64,000 nt of DNA from Methylobacterium sp. Leaf104 (GTDB lineage Bacteria > Pseudomonadota > Alphaproteobacteria > Rhizobiales > Beijerinckiaceae). A program made the position numbers and the translations under genes. The notes below the pieces were generated by a model. The model was not told the origin of the DNA and did no database searches. It saw only the letters and a list, made by a program, of their open reading frames with translations. The DNA lies in the NCBI RefSeq assembly GCF_001422885.1, contig NZ_LMMZ01000037.1, forward strand, positions 250,105 through 314,104. The letters run 5' to 3'. Below, in pieces: positions 24,696 to 33,934 of this stretch (its first letter is position 1; every line of letters starts with the position of its first letter).

Positions 24696-26213
24696 ATGAG
24701 CGAGCTTGGACCTGGAACGGCGCCCGCCATAGGTACCCGCGTATCGACCGGCATCGCCGGATTGGACGACATCCTCGGCGGCGGACTGACCAGCAGCCGC
24801 CTCTATCTGCTGGAGGGGACACCGGGCACCGGCAAGACCACCCTCGCGCTGCACTTTCTGCGCGAGGGCCATGACCGGGGCGAGCGCACCCTCTACGTCA
24901 CCCTGTCCGAGACCGCGGACGAGTTGACGGCGGCCGCCGCGACCCATGGCTGGTCCCTCGACGGGATCGAGGTCTACGAACTCGTCAACGATCTCGGCCT
25001 CGATCCCGACAGCGAACAGTCCATTCTGCACCCGTCCGAGATCGAGCTCGGCGAAACCGTGACGGAGGTCATCGCCCGGGTCGAGGCGGTGAAGCCGGCC
25101 CGGGTGGTGTTCGACAGCCTCTCCGAGCTGAGGCTCCTCGCCCAGAGCCCGCTGCGCTACCGGCGTCAGATCCTGGCCCTCAAGCAGTTCTTCGCCAAGC
25201 GCGCCTGCACCGTCCTGATGCTCGACGATCGCACCTCCGAGACCGGCGACGTTCAACTCCACAGCATCGCGCACGGCGTGATCTCCCTGGACCAGGCGCC
25301 GCGCGAGTTCGGTGCGGAGCGCCGGCGCCTGCGGATCGTCAAGATGCGCGGCATCAAGTTCCGCGGCGGTTTCCACGACCTCAGCATCGAGACCGGCGGC
25401 ATCCAGGTCTTTCCCCGCCTGATCGCGGCCGAGCATCGTGCGGACTTCGATTCCAGGGGCAAGTCGACCGGCTCGCCCGAGCTGGACCTCCTCCTCGGCG
25501 GCGGCCTGGTTCCGGGGACCAACACGCTGCTGATCGGCCCCTCCGGTGTCGGCAAGACCACCACGGGGATCGCCTGCATGCTCGCCGCCCTGGAGCGGGG
25601 GGAGACCGCGACCTACTATCTCTTCGACGAGGGCCTCGCGACGCTCCTGGCGCGGGCGGTCATGCTCGGCATGGACCTGGCGCCCCACATGGAGGCGGGA
25701 CGCCTGACCATCACGCAGATCGATCCGGCCGAACTGTCGCCGGGCGAGTTCGCCGCGATGGTCCGCAGTGCGGTCGAGGAGCGCGGCTCCACCTTCGTGG
25801 GTGTGGACAGCCTGAACGCCTACCTGCATGCGATGCCGGGCGAGGAGTTCCTCGTCCTGCAGATGCACGAACTCCTCAGCTATCTCAACCAGAAGGGCGT
25901 CACGACCCTGCTGGTCCTCGGTCAGCACGGCATCCTCGGCGAGGTGCGCAGCGACGTCGACCTCAGCTACCTCAGCGACTGCATCGTGCTGTTCCGGTTC
26001 TTCGAGGCCAAGGGCGAGGTTCGCACCGCACTGTCCGTCGTGAAGAGCCGCGTCAACGCGCATGAGCGCACGATCAGGGAATTGCGGCTCGGTGCCGGAG
26101 GCCTGCGGGTCGGCGAGGCGCTCAGCGATTTCGAGGGTGTCCTGACGGGCCTTCCCGCCTATCACGGCCGGGTCGCCATGCTGTCGGGGGCCTCAGCCCT
26201 GAAAGTCGAATGA
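24696..26213 (+). CDS. KaiC-like double-domain ATPase
   Basis: A 505-residue RecA-type ATPase of the circadian KaiC family with two tandem domains. Walker A motifs are GTPGTGKTT (residues about 41-49) and GPSGVGKTT (about 281-289). KaiC-typical openings precede each: STGIAGLDDILGGGL and STGSPELDLLLGGGL. No kaiB or kaiA lies nearby. The ATG at 24696 is chosen over GTG 24687. The last bases overlap the histidine kinase start (ATGA), so the two are coupled; such pairs probably act in signal transduction rather than a full clock. Confidence 0.9.
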   Translation: MSELGPGTAPAIGTRVSTGIAGLDDILGGGLTSSRLYLLEGTPGTGKTTLALHFLREGHDRGERTLYVTLSETADELTAAAATHGWSLDGIEVYELVNDLGLDPDSEQSILHPSEIELGETVTEVIARVEAVKPARVVFDSLSELRLLAQSPLRYRRQILALKQFFAKRACTVLMLDDRTSETGDVQLHSIAHGVISLDQAPREFGAERRRLRIVKMRGIKFRGGFHDLSIETGGIQVFPRLIAAEHRADFDSRGKSTGSPELDLLLGGGLVPGTNTLLIGPSGVGKTTTGIACMLAALERGETATYYLFDEGLATLLARAVMLGMDLAPHMEAGRLTITQIDPAELSPGEFAAMVRSAVEERGSTFVGVDSLNAYLHAMPGEEFLVLQMHELLSYLNQKGVTTLLVLGQHGILGEVRSDVDLSYLSDCIVLFRFFEAKGEVRTALSVVKSRVNAHERTIRELRLGAGGLRVGEALSDFEGVLTGLPAYHGRVAMLSGASALKVE

Positions 26214-28258
26214 TGGAGGGCCGGTCGGTGGAGGAGCGCGTCCTCGTCCTGGCGCCCCGAGGACGGGATGCCGCCGTCATCGTCCAGGTGCTCGCCGGAG
26301 CCGGCGTGGCGAGCGAGGTCTGCACGGACGTGGCCGCCTGGGTGGACGGCCTCCGCGAGGGCGCCGGTACCGCCCTGGTCACCGAGGAAGCGCTGCCCGA
26401 AGGCACCCAGGATGCACTCTTCGCCTGGCTGGACGCCCAGGCGCCGTGGTCCGACTTCCCCTTCGTGGTCCTCGCCACGCGCCAGCCCGGCCGTCGCCCG
26501 GCACGCGCCGCCGATCTCCTGGACCGCCTCGGAAACGTCGTCCTGCTGGAACGCCCCATCAACGCGGAGACGCTGGCCAGCGCCGTCGCTTCGGCCCTGC
26601 GCGGACGGCGACGCCAGTACCAAGCCCGGGAGCATCTTCGGGAGCGTGAGCGCGCCCAGGAACTGCTTCGCCAAGCCAACGAAGGCCTGGAGATGCGCGT
26701 CGCCGAACGGACGCGGGAGGTCGAGACGGCCAGCGAGACGCTGGCCTTCGCGCTCAATGCCGCCGGCATGGCCTCCTGGGACGTCGACTACGTCACCGGT
26801 ACGTCCCGGCATTCGGCCCGTTTCGATGCCGTGTTCGGCTACGAGGCCGCCGGCCATGGCTGGGACCGAGACCGCTTCCTGGCCCATGTCGTCGAGGAGG
26901 ATCGCGCGGCCGTCGAGGGCGCCTTCGCGGCCGTTGCATCGACGGACCGGCTCGACCTGGAGTGCCGCATCCGGCGCACCGACGACACCGTGCGGTGGAT
27001 CGCGATGCGTGGGCGGGTCAGACGAGACGAGACGGGGGTTCCGATCCGGATCGCCGGAATCCTGATGGACAGGACGGACCAGCGGATCACCGAGGAGGCC
27101 CTGCGCCAGGCCCAGAAGATGGAGGCCATCGGGCAGCTGACCGGCGGCGTCGCGCACGACTTCAACAACCTGCTCACCGTCATCGTCGGTGGCCTCGACA
27201 TGATCCTGCGCCGGCCCGAGCAGATCGACCGGGTGAAACGGCTGGCGGAGGCGGCCATGAGTGCGGCCCGGCGCGGCGAGCAGCTGACGCAGCAGCTCCT
27301 GGCCTTCTCCCGCCGGCAGATGCTGCGCCCTCAGACCCTCAATCCGAACCGTCTGCTGCTGGAGTTCAAGCCGCTGGCGGAGCGGGCGGCCGGCGGCGCC
27401 GTTGAGCTCGCCTTCGACCTCGATCCGGCCCTGGACCCGATCCGCATCGATCCGGCCCAGTTCGAGGCGGCGGTGCTGAACCTGATCGTCAACGCGCGCG
27501 ACGCGATGGAAGGCATCGCCGGGCATGCCCGCGTGGCGGTCACGAGCCGCAACATCCATCTCGGGACGGCGGCGGTCGCGGACAAGGGCGTTCCGCCCGG
27601 CCCCTACGTCGTGGTCTCGGTGACGGATACCGGCAGCGGCATCCCACCGGACCGGCTCCAGCGCGTGTTCGAGCCGTTCTTCACCACCAAGGAGGTCGGC
27701 AAGGGCACGGGCCTCGGACTCAGCCAGGTCTACGGCTTCACGCGCAGCGCCAAGGGGTTCGTCGACATCACGTCGGAGGTCGGGACGGGCACCAGCGTGC
27801 ACCTCCACTTCCCGCGCTCGACCGACCCGGCTGGCGAGGAACCGAACGCCGCCCTCATCGGTGCGATCCCGCTCCGCCGCGCCGACGACGGCGAGACGGT
27901 CCTACTGGTCGAGGACGACGAGCAGGTGCTCGGCATGGCCGTCGAGAGCCTCGAGGAGTTGCGCTACCGGGTCATCGTCGCACGCAACGCCGCCGAGGCC
28001 CTGAACCACCTCAAGGGCGTGGAACGCATCGACATCCTGTTCTCCGACGTCGTGATGCCGGGTGGCATGAACGGCTCGCAACTGGCGGCCGAGGCGCAGC
28101 GCGTGCGTCCGGGCATCAAGGTGCTGCTCACCTCCGGCTACGTCGCCAACCTCGACGAGGACCAGCTCATCGGTCGGGGCGAGGTGCCGGTGCTGAACAA
28201 GCCTTATCGGCGGGACGAGCTCGCCCGTTCGCTGCGCCTGGTTCTCGGCGGCGGATAG
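26210..28258 (+). CDS. Hybrid histidine kinase coupled to the KaiC-like ATPase
   Basis: A 682-residue cytosolic kinase. Residues 8-130 look like a degenerate receiver domain without a clear phospho-Asp pocket, followed by a coiled coil and a PAS domain (about 175-295). The H-box is GGVAHDFNNLL with His316. The ATPase domain shows NLIVNARDAM, DTGSGIPPDRLQRVFEPFFT and KGTGLGLSQV. The C-terminal receiver has LLVEDDEQV and the phosphoacceptor Asp613 in LFSDVVMPGG. No membrane helix is visible. It overlaps the kaiC-like gene by four bases, so both probably serve one signalling pathway. Confidence 0.92.
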   Translation: MMEGRSVEERVLVLAPRGRDAAVIVQVLAGAGVASEVCTDVAAWVDGLREGAGTALVTEEALPEGTQDALFAWLDAQAPWSDFPFVVLATRQPGRRPARAADLLDRLGNVVLLERPINAETLASAVASALRGRRRQYQAREHLRERERAQELLRQANEGLEMRVAERTREVETASETLAFALNAAGMASWDVDYVTGTSRHSARFDAVFGYEAAGHGWDRDRFLAHVVEEDRAAVEGAFAAVASTDRLDLECRIRRTDDTVRWIAMRGRVRRDETGVPIRIAGILMDRTDQRITEEALRQAQKMEAIGQLTGGVAHDFNNLLTVIVGGLDMILRRPEQIDRVKRLAEAAMSAARRGEQLTQQLLAFSRRQMLRPQTLNPNRLLLEFKPLAERAAGGAVELAFDLDPALDPIRIDPAQFEAAVLNLIVNARDAMEGIAGHARVAVTSRNIHLGTAAVADKGVPPGPYVVVSVTDTGSGIPPDRLQRVFEPFFTTKEVGKGTGLGLSQVYGFTRSAKGFVDITSEVGTGTSVHLHFPRSTDPAGEEPNAALIGAIPLRRADDGETVLLVEDDEQVLGMAVESLEELRYRVIVARNAAEALNHLKGVERIDILFSDVVMPGGMNGSQLAAEAQRVRPGIKVLLTSGYVANLDEDQLIGRGEVPVLNKPYRRDELARSLRLVLGGG

Positions 28259-28381
28259 CCGTCGCAGCCCGGCGCCCGGCGCGAAATTCCCGCAAGCGGC
28301 GCTCCTTCACGCAACGGGCGGCGCTTCCATGCGTAGTTCCCCCGACCGGCGGATATCCCGGTTCGATCAGGAGACGTGCGC

Positions 28382-29386
28382 ATGAGACATAAGTCCCTGC
28401 GGGATCAGGTCATCGTCATCACCGGCGCCTCCAGTGGAATCGGGCTCGCGACGGCGCGGATGGCGGCCCGGCGAGGCGCCCGGGTCGTGCTGGCTGCGCG
28501 CAGCACCGAGGTGCTCGCCCGCGTGGCCGGCGAGATCGAAGCCGAGGGCGGACGTGCCGTCCACGTCACGGCGGATGTCGGCCGACGCGCGGACGTCCAG
28601 GCGATCGCCGACGAGGCGCGGGCGAGCTTCGGCGGCTTCGACACCTGGGTCAACGTCGCGGGGCTGACCGTCTACGGCCCGCTGAGCGAGATCGACTACG
28701 CCGACCACGAGCGCCTGATCCAGACCAACCTCTGGGGCACGGTGAACGGCTCCCTGGTCGCGGTCGAGCACCTGCGCCGGCACGGAGGCGCGCTGATCAA
28801 CGTCGGCAGCGTCGCCTCCGACCTCGCCTTCCCTTTCCAGGGCCTCTACGCCACCTCCAAGCACGCCGTGAAGGGATTTACCGACACCCTGCGCATGGAG
28901 CTGATCGCCGAGGGGGCGCCGGTCTCCGTCACCCTGGTCAAGCCGGCCTCCATCGACACGCCGCTGCCGAACCGGGCGCGCAACTACATGGACCGCGAGC
29001 CGACGCTGCCCCCGCCGATCTACCCGCCGTCCGAGGTCGCCAACGCCATCCTGCACGCCGCCGTGCATCCACAGCGGGACATCTTCGTGGGCGGCGGCGG
29101 CAAGATGTTCGTGATGGGCAAGGAATTCGTGCCCGGCGCCTACGACGAGCTCGCGCCCGCCATCATCGCCCTTCAGAAGCGCAGCGAGTCGCCCCGGAAT
29201 CCCACCGGCGCGCTGCACGCCCCTGTGCAGGCCGGCGCGGAGCGCGGCGATCCGCCGATCTACGTCATGCGCACGAGCGCCTATACCCGCGCCACGCTCC
29301 ATCCGCTGACGACCCTGGCGATCGCCGCCGGCCTGGCGACCGCGGGCGCCCTGGTCCTCGGACGGCGAGCCAAGCGCCCCCTCTGA
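28382..29386 (+). CDS. SDR family short-chain dehydrogenase/reductase (copy 2)
   Basis: A 334-residue paralogue of the protein at 461-1474, aligned without large gaps and sharing long identical blocks such as QVxVITGASSGIGLATARMA and GGFDTWVNVAGLT. It has Ser in NVGSVASD and YxxxK in YATSKHA. The C-terminal hydrophobic stretch (LAIAAGLATAGALVLG) is conserved in type. The ATG follows an AGGAG at eight bases. Unlike copy 1 it has no hydrolase partner. It converges with the exonuclease gene. Confidence 0.9.
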   Translation: MRHKSLRDQVIVITGASSGIGLATARMAARRGARVVLAARSTEVLARVAGEIEAEGGRAVHVTADVGRRADVQAIADEARASFGGFDTWVNVAGLTVYGPLSEIDYADHERLIQTNLWGTVNGSLVAVEHLRRHGGALINVGSVASDLAFPFQGLYATSKHAVKGFTDTLRMELIAEGAPVSVTLVKPASIDTPLPNRARNYMDREPTLPPPIYPPSEVANAILHAAVHPQRDIFVGGGGKMFVMGKEFVPGAYDELAPAIIALQKRSESPRNPTGALHAPVQAGAERGDPPIYVMRTSAYTRATLHPLTTLAIAAGLATAGALVLGRRAKRPL

Positions 29387-29407
29387 CGTGAGACGCTGTG
29401 CGCCGGG

Positions 29408-30295
29408 TCAGGCGTCAGGGTTGGTGCGGATGGAGAAGCGGTCGCGGGCGGTGATCCTGTCGGCCACGAGGTCGTGGATCTCGCGCTGGTAGATCTCACG
29501 GCACAGGAAGGCGCGTTCGAGGTCGAGTCGGTCTTCCTCGATGTCGATGTACCAGCAGCGCCGCCGTCCGCTCCAGCGGTAGCTGCGCCCCTTCAGGACG
29601 TCCTTGGTGGCGATGGGCGAACCGGCGGCCCAGACCCGCACGGTGGGTCTGCGCGCGGTCTCGAGGAGGCAGGACAGAGCGAGGCGCCCGGAGTTCCTGA
29701 GAGGCACCGCGAGGAGTGCCAGGAGCGCGTGGCAATCGTCGATGGCGCGGTGGCCCTTGTGGAAGTAGCCGTGGTCGATGAGCAGGTAGCCGAGCTTCGA
29801 CCCCTCGTGCCCTTCCGCGCGCCAGGGCACCTGATGGCATGAGCAGGCCCAGTTCTTGTCCGCGAAGACCGGCCAGCGGGCCTCGCACATCAGCCGGTCG
29901 AAGCTGGCATTGTGCGCGATCACGACGGCGGCGTCGGCCGCCATGGCCGCCACGGCGGCGTCGTCGATGCGCTGCCCCGCCACGTCGGAATCGCTGATGC
30001 CGGTCAGGCGCGTGATCTCGGCCGGGATGGGCCGGCCCGGGTCGTGGAGTTGGTTGAGGGTGGCGAGCACGCGGTAGACGCGCCCGCTCGCGCCGTACTC
30101 GAACTTGATCATGCCGAGTTCGATCACCGTGTCACGGGTGTGATCCAAACCGGTGGTCTCGGTGTCGACGATGAGGCCGATGAAGGTCGGCTCGTCGGGC
30201 CGCGCCCCGGCATCCGCGAGCGGCTCGATCTGACGGAGTACCCGGTACGCCCCGGTCGTCTCGAGGGCGGCTGCGATCGCGTCCAGGGCGTGCAT
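29408..30295 (-). CDS. DEDD-type 3'-5' exonuclease (DNA polymerase III epsilon-like)
   Basis: A 295-residue exonuclease-domain protein. The four acidic metal ligands are visible in IVDTETTGLDHT (Exo I), VIAHNASFDR (Exo II) and HRAIDDCHALL (Exo III, DEDDh type with His). A C-terminal 90-residue region (RWSGRRRCWYIDIEEDRLDL) is specific to this subgroup. It is too short and unlike the main DnaQ in its tail, so a repair or nucleotide-turnover nuclease is likelier. A GTG at 30304 is an alternative start. Confidence 0.85.
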   Translation of the reverse strand: MHALDAIAAALETTGAYRVLRQIEPLADAGARPDEPTFIGLIVDTETTGLDHTRDTVIELGMIKFEYGASGRVYRVLATLNQLHDPGRPIPAEITRLTGISDSDVAGQRIDDAAVAAMAADAAVVIAHNASFDRLMCEARWPVFADKNWACSCHQVPWRAEGHEGSKLGYLLIDHGYFHKGHRAIDDCHALLALLAVPLRNSGRLALSCLLETARRPTVRVWAAGSPIATKDVLKGRSYRWSGRRRCWYIDIEEDRLDLERAFLCREIYQREIHDLVADRITARDRFSIRTNPDA

Positions 30296-30485
30296 CGGTA
30301 CCACTTCGTCCAGGTCCGGCCGGTCTCCGATCGCGCGGGTCGGAGCCCGCGCTGCGTGACCGGGAACCTAAACGCGGAGGCACGCGCTCGGATAGGCAGG
30401 GAAATCCGGCATCCCCAGAAGAATGCGCGCTCACGCAGATGATCGGCCCCACCGTGTCGAACGGCCAGGGTGTTCGCGCGATCGT

Positions 30486-30749
30486 TCAGCCCTTCGCGCG
30501 GTCGAGCCCGAGATGCCGGTGCGCTTCGGCGGGCGTCAGCACCCTGATCGCATCTTCCGTGAACCCGAGGGCGCGCAGATCCGCCCTCTGACGATTGGTG
30601 ATCATCAGGGAAACGGGGGGAGATGCGTCGGGATGTCTGCCGGTCGTCTCCGGTTGCCCGCCGGTCGTTTCGGGAGGTGGCTCCGGGCGCGCCGCGTCCG
30701 CTTCATCCAGATCGAGGGCCCGTCGCCGGTCGTCATGATCCACCATCAT
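30486..30749 (-). CDS. Hypothetical protein (87 aa)
   Basis: An 87-residue product beginning MMVDHDDRRRALDLDEAD, with a Pro/Glu/Thr-rich middle and an ordered C-terminus (RADLRALGFTEDAIRVLTPA) that looks like a small helical domain. The ATG follows GAGGGG at a good distance. A candidate EcfG-like promoter lies just upstream. The frame is open far beyond the start, but that part lacks protein character. No family recognised. Confidence 0.6.
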   Translation of the reverse strand: MMVDHDDRRRALDLDEADAARPEPPPETTGGQPETTGRHPDASPPVSLMITNRQRADLRALGFTEDAIRVLTPAEAHRHLGLDRAKG

Positions 30750-30769
30750 GCCCCTCAACGTAGAAGGTC

Positions 30770-30795
30770 GACGCTGCGGGTCGAATCCTCGTTCC
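30770..30795 (-). promoter_or_regulatory. Candidate EcfG-like promoter
   Basis: On the minus strand GGAAC (30795-30791) is followed after 17 bases by CGTC, one base off consensus. It lies about 21 bases before the 87-residue gene. Confidence 0.3.
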
Positions 30796-30973
30796 GAACG
30801 GGATGCTGCGCACCGGAAATCACGGGCCACAAGGGTCCGCAACGGCCATGTCGGGCGCGTGTCGTACGTCGATGCGCGGAAGCGCGCGGCTCGCTGCGCC
30901 CATTTCGGCAACACGGCCGAGACCGTGCGGACCAGGCCCGCCTCCGCCCGTCGACCCGATGGCGTCGGATCCG

Positions 30974-31483
30974 TCAGCGGGTCACGTAGACCTGGGTGCC
31001 CACCGAGACGCGCGCGTAGAGATCGGTGATGTCCTGGTTGTACATGCGGATGCAGCCATAGGACGCGTAGGTGCCGATCGAGTTCGGCCGGTTGGTGCCG
31101 TGGATGGCGTACTCGCCGCCGGCCAGGGTCATCGCCGCCACGCCCATGGGGTTCGACGGCGAGCCGCCGGCGATCACGGCGGGCAGGCGCGGGTTGTCGC
31201 GCTTGACCTCGCGCGGGGGCGACCAGGCCGGCTCCACGTACTTGCCATCGATCTGTGTGGCGCCGCTCCACTGCTTGCCCGGCTTTCCGACGGCGACGGG
31301 GTAACGGATCGCGGTTCCGTCCCCGTTGACGAGATAGAGCCGCCGCTCCGTGGTGCGGACGATGATCGAACCGGGCGTGACGCCGTCGGGGAAGGCGACG
31401 ACTTCCCGCGCCTGAGCCGGAGCGCCCAGGAGGCTCACGCCAAGGGCAACACCCGCCGCAACCCACTTCCCGTACCCGAACAT
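30974..31483 (-). CDS. L,D-transpeptidase (YkuD family)
   Basis: A 169-residue periplasmic enzyme. A signal peptide (WVAAGVALGVSLLGAPAQA) is followed by a YkuD domain with VRTTERRLYLV at the start and the catalytic signature GEYAIHGTNRPNSIGTYAS leading to YGCIRM; His128 and Cys144 are the catalytic pair. Such enzymes make 3-3 peptidoglycan crosslinks or attach proteins to peptidoglycan. The single-domain architecture resembles the small enzymes of Hyphomicrobiales. ATG 31483 directly precedes the signal peptide. Confidence 0.93.
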   Translation of the reverse strand: MFGYGKWVAAGVALGVSLLGAPAQAREVVAFPDGVTPGSIIVRTTERRLYLVNGDGTAIRYPVAVGKPGKQWSGATQIDGKYVEPAWSPPREVKRDNPRLPAVIAGGSPSNPMGVAAMTLAGGEYAIHGTNRPNSIGTYASYGCIRMYNQDITDLYARVSVGTQVYVTR

Positions 31484-31678
31484 GACCTGACTCTCCGAAA
31501 GCGTGACCGTTTGCCCGATCACCAATCGCGTGCGCAGGTTCTCGTTCCGGTAAAGGGAAGTGATCGGTGGGTGGCCGTACCCGGAAACCTTCCGGCGCGG
31601 TAAAGCATGGCGCCCGGGATCCGGACAAACGCCGCGCCTCGTCTTATGAGTCCGTTGACTCTATCCGTCCCGGCAAGA

Positions 31679-32311
31679 TCAGCGCTCGATCAGCGCCGTC
31701 CCGGTGTCGAGGCGCTGCTGCCAACCGTGCCGGACGAGTTCCGGATCCTCGTGCTCCTCCACCGGAAAGCCGACGCAGAGATAGGCGACGAGGCTCCAGG
31801 CGCAGGGCACCTCCAAGGTCTCGCAGACCGTTTCGGGTTCGAGGATGGAGACCCAGCCGACCCCGAGGCCGTGCGCCCGCGCGGCGAGCCAGAAGGTCTG
31901 GACCGCGGTGACGACGGAGTAGCGCAGCATTTCCGGCATGGTCGCGCGCCCGAGGCCGTGCCCGGTGGCGGTGGCCTCGTCGCAGAAGACGGCGAGGTGG
32001 ACCGGGGCCTCGCGCAGGCCGGCGAGCTTCAGGCGGACATAAGCTTCGCGTTGCTCGGCCGCGTAAGCCTCGGCGGCCGCGGCATTGCAGCGCTCGAAGC
32101 TGGCGACGACCGCGGCGCGGCGTTGCGGGTCGGCGACACGGACGAAGCGCCAAGGTTGGCTGTTGCCGACGGAGGGGCTGAAGCTCGCCAGATCGAGGCA
32201 GCGGCGCAGCAGCGCCTCGTCGACTGGGTCAGCCCGGAAACGGCGTACGTCGCGGCGCCAGGCGAACAGCGTCGTGAGCGTCTGGCGAAACTCGGCATCG
32301 AAGCTGACCAC
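31679..32311 (-). CDS. bluB: 5,6-dimethylbenzimidazole synthase (nitroreductase fold)
   Basis: BluB breaks down reduced FMN to the lower ligand of vitamin B12. The 210-residue protein shows the BluB opening FAWRRDVRRFRADPVDEALL and SFSPSVGNSQPWRFVRV, then TMPEMLRYSVVTAVQTFWLA and GLGVGWVSILEPE, which separate it from generic nitroreductases. It starts with GTG at 32311. No cobalamin riboswitch signature is visible upstream and no other cob genes are in the window. Confidence 0.88.
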   Translation of the reverse strand: MVSFDAEFRQTLTTLFAWRRDVRRFRADPVDEALLRRCLDLASFSPSVGNSQPWRFVRVADPQRRAAVVASFERCNAAAAEAYAAEQREAYVRLKLAGLREAPVHLAVFCDEATATGHGLGRATMPEMLRYSVVTAVQTFWLAARAHGLGVGWVSILEPETVCETLEVPCAWSLVAYLCVGFPVEEHEDPELVRHGWQQRLDTGTALIER

Positions 32312-32703
32312 GACCCGTCCCCGGCGGTGAATGCGCCTCCTTCATAGACGGAGTTTCTCCGCGAGGCCGATCTTTTGGAATCCGCGAAGTCGGACAGGGC
32401 CAAAAAAAGGGCCGCGCTCCGGGGAGGCGGCCTGAAGTCCTTGGGTCTCGAAACCTCTGGGATGTCGGTCCCGCCGAACCGGGCGCCGGCCGAAGAGCTG
32501 GGGAGCCGGTGAGATCGGACGCCGCACGGGGGCAGGATCGACGAAGTTTCGGCAACAGGTGTCGCGCCGCATCAAGGCCGACGCTGGGCCTTATGGCGGC
32601 GAAATCATGGTGATGTGTTTCGGGAGCGCGCAGCGAATCACCACCCTTGCGGCGGTGGAAGCGCGGCACCATGATGAAGGATCAGTCCGGAACAGGAGTG
32701 ACG
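32312..32703. other. Intergenic region between bluB and the DUF2794 gene (about 390 bases)
   Basis: Divergent spacer that should carry both promoters. I searched for B12-box-like elements on either strand and saw none. An A7 run (32401-32407) flanked by short GGCC blocks is the only notable structure. No convincing small gene is present. Confidence 0.5.
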
Positions 32704-33078
32704 ATGAGCGAGAGAGCCGGTGCCGATCCGCGATTGCCCGACGCGGCCGCGCGGGTCATTCCCTTCCCGAACGCGCCGGTTCCGCCCCAGATCGCCTTCG
32801 ACCGTGCGGAGTTGCGCGTCCTCTTCAATCTTTACGGACGGATGGTGTCGCAGGGCGAATGGCGCGACTACGCCCTCGATTTCCGGCGCGACAAGGCGGT
32901 GTTCTCGATCTACCGGCGCAGCTCGGAGATGCCGCTCTACCGAGTGGAGAAGGACCCGAAGCTCGCCCGGCGCCAGGGTGCCTACGCGGTCGTAGCGGCC
33001 TCCGGCCTGGTGTTGAAACGCGGCACCGACCTCGCCCGGGTGCTCGCCGTGCTGGAGCCACCCCTTCGCGCGGTGTGA
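32704..33078 (+). CDS. DUF2794 domain protein
   Basis: A 124-residue protein with the DUF2794 core: QIAFDRAELRVLFNLYGRMV, GEWRDYALDF and AVFSIYRRSSEMPLYRVEK. Members are alphaproteobacterial proteins of unknown function. ATG 32704 has an AGGAG seven bases upstream and is preferred over ATGs at 32671 and 32674. It converges with the Bax-inhibitor-1 gene across a strong hairpin. Confidence 0.85.
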   Translation: MSERAGADPRLPDAAARVIPFPNAPVPPQIAFDRAELRVLFNLYGRMVSQGEWRDYALDFRRDKAVFSIYRRSSEMPLYRVEKDPKLARRQGAYAVVAASGLVLKRGTDLARVLAVLEPPLRAV

Positions 33079-33110
33079 CCGGGCCGGGCGAGCCCTCGAC
33101 CCAGCAAAAA

Positions 33111-33138
33111 GGCCCCGGCGGTTGTCACCGCCGGGGCC
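33111..33138 (-). terminator. Intrinsic terminator between convergent genes
   Basis: An 11-base-pair perfect stem (33111-33121 with 33128-33138, GGCCCCGGCGG) and a 6-base loop. On the minus strand it is followed by TTTTT, so it terminates the Bax-inhibitor-1 transcript. It may also stop the DUF2794 transcript from the other side. Confidence 0.85.
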
Positions 33139-33166
33139 TTCTGATTCGTCCGGGTGGCGAGTTCGC

Positions 33167-33934
33167 TCAGCGGCGGTCGCCGAGGAGCGAAAGCAGCATC
33201 TGGAACATGTTGATGAAGTCCAGGTACAGCGTCAGAGCGCCGTTCACCGACAGCTTGGCCGCGCCCTCGGCATCGGCCCCGCTATAGAGGAACATCTCCT
33301 TGAGCTTCTGCGTGTCGTAGGCGGTGAGGCCCGCAAAGATCAGGACGCCGATCACCGAGATCGCGAACTGCAGCGCCGAAGAGGCGAGGAAGATGTTCAC
33401 CAGCGAAGCGATGATCAGGCCGATCAAGCCCATGATCAGGAACGAGCCCATGCCCGACAGGCTACGCTTGGTCGTGTAGCCGTAGAGGCTGAGACCACCG
33501 AAGGTCGCCGCCGTGATGAAGAACACCCGCACCACGCTCGCGCCCGTGAAGACGAGCAGCAGCGAGGACATCGAGGCGCCCATCACCGCCGCGAAGGCGA
33601 AGAAGGTCAGGCGCGCCGAAGCGGCGGACATCCGATCCATCCGTATCGAGAAGATGAAGATGAAGGCGAGCGGCGCCAGCATGATCACCCACTTGAGCGG
33701 GCTGGTGTAGAGCAGCTGGCCGAACGGCGTCAGGGCGACGCGACCGGTCGCCGTCTGGGCGACGGCGGCCATGTTGAGGCCGAGCGCCACGAGACCGGAG
33801 ATCCCGAGGCCGATGACCATGTTGTTGTAGACGCCGAGCATGAAGGTACGCAGGCCCTGGTCGATCTCGACCTGGCTACCGGCATACCCGGTCGGCTGGG
33901 CGCCGTACCGGAAGGGGCTGTTATCGAATGCCAT
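33167..33934 (-). CDS. Bax inhibitor-1/YccA (YbhL-like) membrane protein
   Basis: A 255-residue protein with about seven membrane helices, including NMVIGLGISGLVALGLNMAA, FFAFAAVMGASMSSLLLVFT, FLIMGLIGLIIASLVNIFLA and FAISVIGVLIFAGLTAYDTQ. The AYDTQKL and NGALTLYLDFINMFQMLL signatures near the C-terminus define the family. Bacterial members affect ion balance or membrane protease activity. It ends at the strong terminator at 33111, and a structured leader may precede it. Confidence 0.93.
   Translation of the reverse strand: MAFDNSPFRYGAQPTGYAGSQVEIDQGLRTFMLGVYNNMVIGLGISGLVALGLNMAAVAQTATGRVALTPFGQLLYTSPLKWVIMLAPLAFIFIFSIRMDRMSAASARLTFFAFAAVMGASMSSLLLVFTGASVVRVFFITAATFGGLSLYGYTTKRSLSGMGSFLIMGLIGLIIASLVNIFLASSALQFAISVIGVLIFAGLTAYDTQKLKEMFLYSGADAEGAAKLSVNGALTLYLDFINMFQMLLSLLGDRR

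Noticed and set aside
32312..32640. Cobalamin riboswitch upstream of bluB
   Set aside because: No B12-box or conserved core sequence was found on the minus strand, so none is called.
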